NCBI RefSeq assembly: GCF_001039355.2
Contig: NW_019775578.1
Coordinates: 105,170-169,169 of the forward strand
Source of the DNA: Lingula anatina
Taxonomy: Eukaryota > Brachiopoda > Lingulata > Lingulida > Lingulidae
Length of the DNA stretch: 64,000 bases
Direction of reading: 5' to 3'
A model generated the notes under the pieces. That model did not search any database. It saw nothing but the letters and a program-made list of their open reading frames with translations, and had not been told where the DNA came from. Shown piece by piece: positions 56,421 through 64,000 of this stretch (the first letter of the stretch is position 1; every line of letters starts with the position of its first letter). The position numbers and the translations under genes were made by a program.

Positions 56421-59394
56421 GTGCCCTCCCTCTTAAATAGGATAATTTAGGAAGTTTCATCCCAGAGATAATCATGATTTATTATACATGCGGGTCTTAG
56501 GATATGCAGAAGTCAGTAAACTGCCCCTTTGAAACTGATACTGCTGGTCTGTGTTTATTTCAAATTATAAACAATAACAATGTCATCTGTATTCATCCTC
56601 AGCCTATCTTTCAGGCTTTTAGGTGTATTTACAATCTAGTTGTGGCATCTTAACTAAGCAATGTACTTTTGCCACATAAACAGTCAGCAAAGATAGTATG
56701 GTGCTCAGTTGAATTGCAACTACTGGACTGTATGTGTATTTAGAATAAACTTAAGGAAATAAATTTTGACCTTTTGTGTTTTTTTTTTCATGCAAAATAA
56801 GAACTTGTGACTGATCATGAAAAGAAAGTTTGAAAAGATGCAGAAAAATGTAGGAAAAGGCAGTTACAGAGAAGGTTATGAGAGGGGAAGGCCTCTCTCT
56901 CTTTTATTACCATTTTACTGTTCTTATCTCAGAACATATGGTCAAGGGACTTGTGCTCTTAATTTACCCATTGTGTGCAGTAGCGACTAGGGAAAACAAC
57001 AGATTGTACATTTGTTGACATCATCCAATATTTATTTAAGAAAATGCAATGAAGAAACGTTGAATGATGTGCAAGGCATGAGTGTATGTGTGTGTACCAC
57101 ATGCATTTGTGTGGATGAGTCTATCTGAAATTCATTTAAGGGTTGCTGTCAGGTGTTTTGCTAGAAAATGAAGGCCTGAATATTAATATATAGGTGTATT
57201 TCATGACGGAGAGCTTCAGAAACAAAAGGGACAGACCACTAGAATGGAGTGATGGAAATCAAGTCACCTGGACCTTGCAGATGGTGTTCAGGAGACTAAG
57301 AGATAGATATTCACTAATTAATACCCTGGCATCTTTTGAAGTAGGTGAAATCGCTACCAATAAAAAAGCCCCAGTAATTTCACAATGACTGAACTAAAAC
57401 TGTCATCTGGCCAGGGAGGCTTAATAACTGTCACCTGCTGTAGGGCAGCTTCAAAGCACCAGGACTCTAATTATCTCATAGCCACAGACTACAGCAGGTG
57501 GGGGTAGCAATTAGCTAAAAGCTATACACTGTCAGGGCCTTGTTGAAAACAACAGCTGCCTGAGACAGGAGTAAGCTGGCAAAGTATTGATTTATACAGG
57601 GTTGTGGCTGGTTAGCTTAGCTTTAAGGAACCTGGATATAGTGGAACTCCCAACTGAGTTACCTGGAAAACCACAGATGTCAAGCTACAGCAGAGGAGAC
57701 TGCTAATTGTTGGTAGACAGGTCTGGTAGGATCAAAGGGAAGATGTAGAGATGTTGAAAAAATGAGGTGCCACAATAGATCAAAGAAGTGCCTAACAATG
57801 GTCCTGATGACATCAAAGAGGTAGAACCAGTGATGAGGCAGAGGAGCAGGAGATGTATGGGGACAGATGACACTGGTTTCATGCCTTGTGATGAAACAAT
57901 AGCCTGTTTCACAATGGAACTTTTAACATAGAAAGTTGGGATAAGCTTTTCAACCAAAACTTGAGTCTACTTTGACATAAGATAAGCCGAAAGCAGTCTG
58001 ATTAAATCAAGAATTGCACCTGTTTTATTACAAGAGAAAAAAGTCTATTATTTTAGAGCAGTAGTAACTGCCTCTTAATGAACTTCTGTTGATTTTCCAA
58101 AACTGAACTATTTTAATTTTTTGATTTGTTATCTGAGACAAAATTTTTGTTGAAATTTGTTTTTGTGAAATAGGCCCCAGAACATGAGTTAGGGTGTGTC
58201 ATACTGTGTAGTTTACTAAACCCTGGATGCAAACACTTGATTGCACCCTACCTAGGCAATACCTCAGTAAAGTGGTCAGCATAGACAGGCTAGCTGGTTA
58301 ATGGGGGGACCAAAAAGATTCTAACCTGATCCAGATATGTTACTATCGTTATTCACAGTGAAACTATTTACTTTTAAGAGTTAGGACTATTTTAGTTAGA
58401 ACAGTCTAAATGGCTTTTTAAAAAAAAATGACAGTGTAGAGATATAGATATAAATGCTTGTTCAGGCCTGTAACAAGAATTTCAAAGGGGGGAAAGTCTT
58501 TTCCTTTAAAAAATTAGGCAATTTTACTGTGAAACGTGTCATGTTAGAAAAAAAACTTGATCAAAGGTTCAGAGCCCATCTTCCAGCCAAAAAGGAGGGG
58601 TGGGGTGGGGAGAGGGAGGCAGTTAACCCCCCCCCCTACCCCCGGCCTATGTGCCTGATGTTTGATTTTGAACAGATGGATGTTGCTTACTGTAAGAGAT
58701 ATATATTATGGATCCTCTTCCATCATGGCCAATGCAGTTGCTGAGAACTAAAATGAATAGGCAAAATACTTTTGATTAAAGCAGATTTTTTATCACATAA
58801 GTCACTTCATGCAAACGGCAAGTGCACTGCCTAGAGGAGTAAAAAGGGGCAGTTAGTCACAGTGGGACCAGCTGATTAAACTCACCTGAGTTCAATGTTG
58901 TTTATACGTGAGTTCATTCATGCTTCTGCTCACATATTTTTTGTGCCCCTGTATCCCTATATTGGCAAATTAAAGCTGCAATTTCCCTGTTAAGTTGATG
59001 ATCAATCTTATTATTGGTATAGTAGCTCTTGAAATGATTGCTTTCCTGATACCTATGATGTCTTGAAAGGGAGCCAGTTACAAGATAGATATATTTAGCA
59101 TCTGCTTGCCTGTAGAAATACCAAAGTAATAGCTTGGCCAGTAGTTTAAAAGCCTGTCAATAAAAAAAGGACTGGTAAATTTCCTGAGTTTGCTTTCCAG
59201 TCATGAGGAAAGAAATAACAATTTTTAGATTGAATACTCTCTGTCTGTTCTTGCTATTATAATTACATAACAAAGAGAGCAACAATCATGTTGTTGAAAC
59301 CTCTAAATTTCATCTCCGGTTTTCTCTGCCACCCCCCCCCAATAAATACCATCACTTCATTGTCCAATAAAAAGCCTTACAGATGAAATCTCAT

Positions 59395-59660
59395 AAATTC
59401 CAGAACTCTTTTCATCAGACTGCTCTCTGATTGGCAGTTTGGTAATGGGGGAAGTGTGCCAGGCACGGGCCAGCTGTCATGATACCTCAGCAGTGGCAAT
59501 GGCCTGATGGGGAACATTATCGGCACATGTCTGTTGCCCAATCCAATTATTGCTGCTCCATTTGGCCAGTTAGGGCTGATTTAATTTGTGTACACCGTTA
59601 CACACAATAATGACTGAAACTGGCAGCATGCCAGATACATGTTAATGTTAATCCCCTTAA
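59395..59660. promoter_or_regulatory. candidate conserved non-coding block
   Basis: A compositionally complex stretch with TGATTGGCAG, CCAATCCAATTATTG, CAGCTG and TTAATTTG elements: CCAAT-type, homeodomain-type and E-box words. No frame of interest. Conservation cannot be tested here. Confidence 0.2.
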
Positions 59661-61978
59661 CTAAAGCAGCACCCCACACATTTTATGTGCAACTGTCAGT
59701 GTTAGCTAGTTTGTCAGATTCAGTATTGATTCTTTGTTTTGCTGACTCTGTCTGGACAAAGCAATGACACAATCAGATTGGCCAGTTGACCGATTGCCTG
59801 TCATGGCCACAGGAAGCAGTTGAATCATAATGGCATATGTGCCAAGGACAACAAACTGGAAAACTCATATTTTAGACATAGACTTTTCATAAGGCCTACA
59901 TTTTTCTTCACAAAACATGCATTTTCAGTGTTGCATGTAAAAATTCACTAAGTCGTGGGGCACCTGTCTGACAATTGCAGGATTGCCTTATTTACAAGCT
60001 GGAATTTGTAAGATTACTGCATCTGTTTGTGCATCATGTTATATGGTGATTTTATTTGATGTCTTATATATAATTATATATAATTATGGGTATTGTGACT
60101 GAAAACATGTTTAAAAACCTTTGTTGGACTAATCTAGGATAGTAAGTCAAAGGGTGTGGTAGGGTAGTCTCTGCTGTTTTAGAAAAAAAAAGTCATAGAA
60201 AAATTAATAGAAAAACAAATTAATACCTCCTTTAAAGTCACTTTGAGCATATATATATCTACTTCATTTTGAGAGTTGCATATTGCAAAATGCCTCTCAT
60301 TTCATAGTATTTCTTTTTCACAGCACTGTGTTGGGAAAATTAATGCATTGTATGATTCATACTCGACATCGAGCTTTTACCATAATTGTTCTACCATCTG
60401 ACTGCATGCCATCTGATATAACAGAACATTCATCACTATAGATGACTGTTTGAAGACAAACATTAATTTTACCTATGTATTCTCTATACCATTGATTCCC
60501 TGCAAAAGTTAGATACTGAATAATTGATCCATTGCACTGTTTTCAGTGTAGATAAACACATTAGGAACATCTGATATGGCCAGCTTCTATTTTAAATAAG
60601 CCAGACACACAATTGTTACGTGGACAATCAAAATTAAAAGTTTGAGAATTTTTTATGAACTTAACAGTTAGTGAAAATATTTTTCCTTTTATCACTTAAT
60701 GCTATATATAAATATATTGAGATTCATCTGAGAAAGGTGAACATTTTAAAAGTGATTTCATGTCTCAACAAAGGAAAGCTGTATAGAGTAACAACATGCA
60801 AATATAAATTCATAATGTTCTGTGTGGTTTTGTGGCTTTGGAAGGATATGAACCTGTGAATTAAACATAAATGTCTCTCCTGGTGACCAAGGAAACCAGG
60901 CAAAGGTTTACACAAAGAATGCTGTCCTGCTGTCTCTGGTTTATGAAAAAAATTTGAGTATGACATGACCAATTGCCACAAACTGCGCACACTTGAAGAA
61001 GTGAGGACTGAGCCTACGGTACTGGGAAAAATTCTGTATTACGGGATGAATCACAATTCCTTCAAATAAATGTCCAAAATCTAATAACAAATGACAGTTC
61101 CACTGGATGATGGATTATGTTCAGATATGAAACTTCCTTTCATCAAGAATTTTTCTCTAATTGACCACAGTTGTTTGGTCTGTGAAACTTGAAAAGATTC
61201 CATCTCCTAAACTAAGTGAAGATTTCTTCAGACAATGTTTTCCAATCAATGCAGATCATTCAGGTTTCTTTAATCAACTTTTTTTACTGGGCTTCTGCGA
61301 GTTCACCATTTATCTTTGTGAATCAGGCTGTTAAATGTCTTTTATTGTCCATGTGACTTGGAAAGTGGTTTATTGATGATAAATATTTACTTTTATTAGG
61401 CAAATAACTGGATTATCCACACCTAATGTCAAGTATTCATCATTTTGAATAGGCTTCAGTGGGAAATTTAAACATGCTGCATTTTGTATTTGCTGTATAG
61501 GAAAATGAGTCTGTTTATTATCTTTTCTCATTATGAACTTGTGTCTCTCACTCCTGGCTGGTAATACTATTTTATGTCCTACTCTCCAATCTACATTGCA
61601 GAGACTTTTTGGGCTTATTTTTTACATAACCAGTGGTTATAATTTACCAATACTAAGCTGCAACAATAGTGATTATTTTAGATTTTGAGTGTCAAGTGGA
61701 GCAATTCCATTTGGAACATGACTGGAGAATTATCATATTAAATAACAGGAACGGATTGAGGCCGTCTTCTGGGTCTTCCCGATGACAGTCAGATTTTCAT
61801 GTTTACATTGATGGGTGTCTGATTTTTTTTCTGTCGGAAGATGGTCAAAAATGGAGGATGGATCAAAAAAATAATTTGGAAGACTGTCTGAAAATATCTT
61901 TGGATATACTGCAAACAATTTGTAGAGATGTGCCTTTGGATTTGGTATTGTATTTAAGCCCTCCCCCTCCCCCCCCCA

Positions 61979-61980
61979 CA

Positions 61981-62040
<60 letters not shown>
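61979..62040. repeat. (CA)n microsatellite
   Basis: About 60 bases of CA dinucleotide after a C-rich run. Confidence 0.97.
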
Positions 62041-62041
<1 letters not shown>

Positions 62042-62181
62042 CTGTGTGTAGTAACTGCTTAAATTTTTGGGATTTTTTAAAGGTCCACTTTCATCTCTGT
62101 ATTGACAACCTTATAGCCAAGAGGAATATATTTTATATATCATTTTAGTTTCATTAATCACAAAACATAAATGGAGCATTT

Positions 62182-62184
<3 letters not shown>

Positions 62185-62246
<62 letters not shown>

Positions 62247-62275
62247 NNNNNNNNNNNNNNNNNNNNNNNNNCTCT

Positions 62276-62364
<89 letters not shown>

Positions 62365-62382
62365 TACACACACACACACACA
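62185..62382. repeat. (CT)n microsatellite with 25-base assembly gap, then (CA)n
   Basis: CT repeats from 62185 to 62353 are interrupted by 25 N at 62247-62271, followed by a short CA repeat to about 62382. The true length is unknown. Open frames across it are artefacts of the repeat. Confidence 0.97.
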
Positions 62383-64000
62383 CTCATCTTCTCTTTTTAA
62401 TTACCTGTATCCCATGTAAAAAGCTGCAATACCTTTTGTGCATCTTGCAGCATTTTGGTCGAAAGAAAACTAGCTGTAGTGCCAAATGCTGTTTTTTCGA
62501 CGTTGCAAGGGTTTTGCTGTGTGCAGCCTCATTGAAATGTCTGTGAAGTGGATTTGGCATTTGCCCTTTGTAGCTTTTTACAGAAACATGTTTCTCTGTA
62601 TATCAGATGAAATGAGCTCAAACTCAGTAATTCACAGTTTGATACAGATTTTTTTATCAAAAGTTCTGTCAAATTATGTGATGATTAATGCAATTATAGT
62701 CAGCACGCTGTAAGTCATAAGAGAGAAAATTTAGTGTGTTTATACATGTAGCCACAACAATTTCAGACTTGCTATTATTTGTAAATCAAACCATTTGAAC
62801 TTATTTGCATTATATTTTGATTTTATATGCATGTGAACAGACTTTTTTGTGACAGAGTACCTAATTAATATCCTGTGGTTCTTGGTTCTGTTTATAATCA
62901 TTGCTTCTTCCTTTTTTTTTTTTTTTTTTTTGTATAATTGGATTTTTTGGTTTTAATACATTTACTGATTATGTTAGCAAACTTGGCAGAGTCAAAATCT
63001 GAAATTTTTTAATGAAGGAGCATATATCAAAGACACAAACCCAAATTATTATAATTAGTAGTAGTATTAAAATAGTGGTATACCATATACACTATTGGCT
63101 ATAACGTTAAGTTCGTGGTGAAAGAGCATACCTTATTTATGGTAATGTCTCATGTCTAGCTGCCCTATTTTCTAAATTAAGAGTGCATCAGCTTGAACAA
63201 CTTGTATAATACTTGGCCCCTAGCTGGTTGTCAATCATTTGTAAAACTAATTTAATCTTGCTGGATTTTTAGAAACCCTATGGAACAAACATTCTCTTTA
63301 GTTGCACCCTTGATGTCATATTTTAATACCTGACTGTGAATCAAAAGGATATTCGTGTAAATGAAATTGGGGTTGAGAAAGTTATCAAGTACAATAATGG
63401 TTGGTTATATGTACATTGGAGAAAAAAAAGGAATAAAAAAGAAACTGAACATGAATGTTTAATGACAGTGATCAGATCTGAAGTGGAAATGGTAGACCAG
63501 TCAAGCATTTACACAAGGGAAAATGAGAAAAAAAAGGCATTTAGAAATGTGGAACCTACAGGAAATGAGAAAATCCACATTAAATGGAAGATGAATGTCC
63601 AGTGGGATCAGAGGAGAGATTCAGTTTGCATTTCTACATCCATTTCATTAGACACTGCATGATGGTACCAGGATATAGGAGACACGGGGATATGAATATT
63701 TAATTCATGAATACGCCATAATTGTCCAATTTCATGTTATGTTTAAACTGAAACTGCAGCTATCTATACAGTGGCGTTAACTGAAAAAAAAAAGACTACT
63801 TTGGAAAGTATAATTGAATTTATCTGTTTTTATGTAACATTTTGAATCTCGATTCCCTAGATTAACTACCTAGATTTGAGACAATGTTCCTGGGCTGTTT
63901 CTGAGATTTTCTAAACCATAATGCTGCGGCAGATGGGAAGTGTCTCAGATATCTGTTCTGCTTAATTCCTGATGTTCATTTCATTGGCTTTGTCTCCAAG
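62383..64000. other. non-coding end of window
   Basis: AT-rich. An open frame at 63336-63662 has no recognisable domain, no hydrophobic segments and no splice context; I do not call it a gene. No ASCC3 3' exon found. Confidence 0.4.

Larger units (their letters stand above)
53681..61970. other. long gene-free region upstream of paralogue 3
   Basis: No exon could be supported. It should contain the transcription start and 5' untranslated exon(s) of paralogue 3 and, if ASCC3 continues, more ASCC3 intron. Complex blocks at 56040-56420, 57420-57560 and 59395-59660 contrast with the AT-rich background. Confidence 0.5.

Noticed and set aside
62111-62419. RE- and SL-repeat proteins
   Set aside because: They are translations of the CT/GA microsatellite and cross the 25-N gap.
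63336-63662. 108-codon charged frame at the window end
   Set aside because: No homology I recognise, no hydrophobic or cysteine pattern, no evident promoter or splice sites; could be chance in AT-rich DNA.

Overview
This is a eukaryotic window. Genes are split by GT-AG introns, the sequence is AT-rich with many homopolymers and microsatellites, and coding exons are separated by long non-coding DNA. The encoded proteins (ASCC3 helicase, xanthine dehydrogenase exon 1, a GT92 glycosyltransferase, SUEL-lectin/CUB membrane proteins) together with Ty3/gypsy and non-LTR retroelement fragments point to a bilaterian invertebrate. A lophotrochozoan such as a mollusc is my guess; the species cannot be read from this sequence.

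Layout. 1-1.25 kb: non-coding with a diverged repeat. 1.3-1.7 kb: promoter-like stretch, a possible first exon, and an apparent exon 1 of xanthine dehydrogenase on the + strand. 2.78-5.67 kb: a DNA transposon with about 60-bp inverted ends and TA target duplication, holding a decayed, internally deleted gypsy element. 6.17-23.83 kb: eighteen consecutive + strand coding exons of ASCC3, covering the end of the first helicase cassette, the first Sec63-like part and nearly all of the second helicase cassette. One exon is present twice, one intron appears to be GC-AG, one intron carries a 5'-truncated non-LTR insertion, and the 5.6-kb intron carries a complete single-exon GT92 gene on the same strand. 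The 5' part of ASCC3 (roughly 790 residues) and the last roughly 460 residues were not found here.

24.9-53.7 kb: three tandem minus-strand paralogues. Each encodes signal peptide, SUEL-type lectin domain, CUB domain, stalk, one transmembrane helix and cytoplasmic tail, with the same intron phases (1-1-1-1-2). They share the ectodomain plan but differ strongly in stalk and tail. The first (1804 codons) has an 870-residue Thr/Ser/Pro mucin-like stalk and a 650-residue proline-rich tail. The second (696) has a 110-residue stalk and a 320-residue tail with NPxY and YxxP motifs. The third (374) has a short stalk and a 26-residue tail. A cluster of long-tailed and short-tailed receptors with one ectodomain plan is the most interesting biological system in the window. 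If ASCC3 continues beyond 64 kb, all three lie antisense in one giant ASCC3 intron.

53.7-64 kb: no gene seen; microsatellites, an assembly gap of 25 N, and several compositionally complex blocks with clustered transcription-factor-like motifs that may be enhancers. Single N characters at 13638 and 51371 each sit between near-identical local duplicates, so these duplications may be assembly artefacts.
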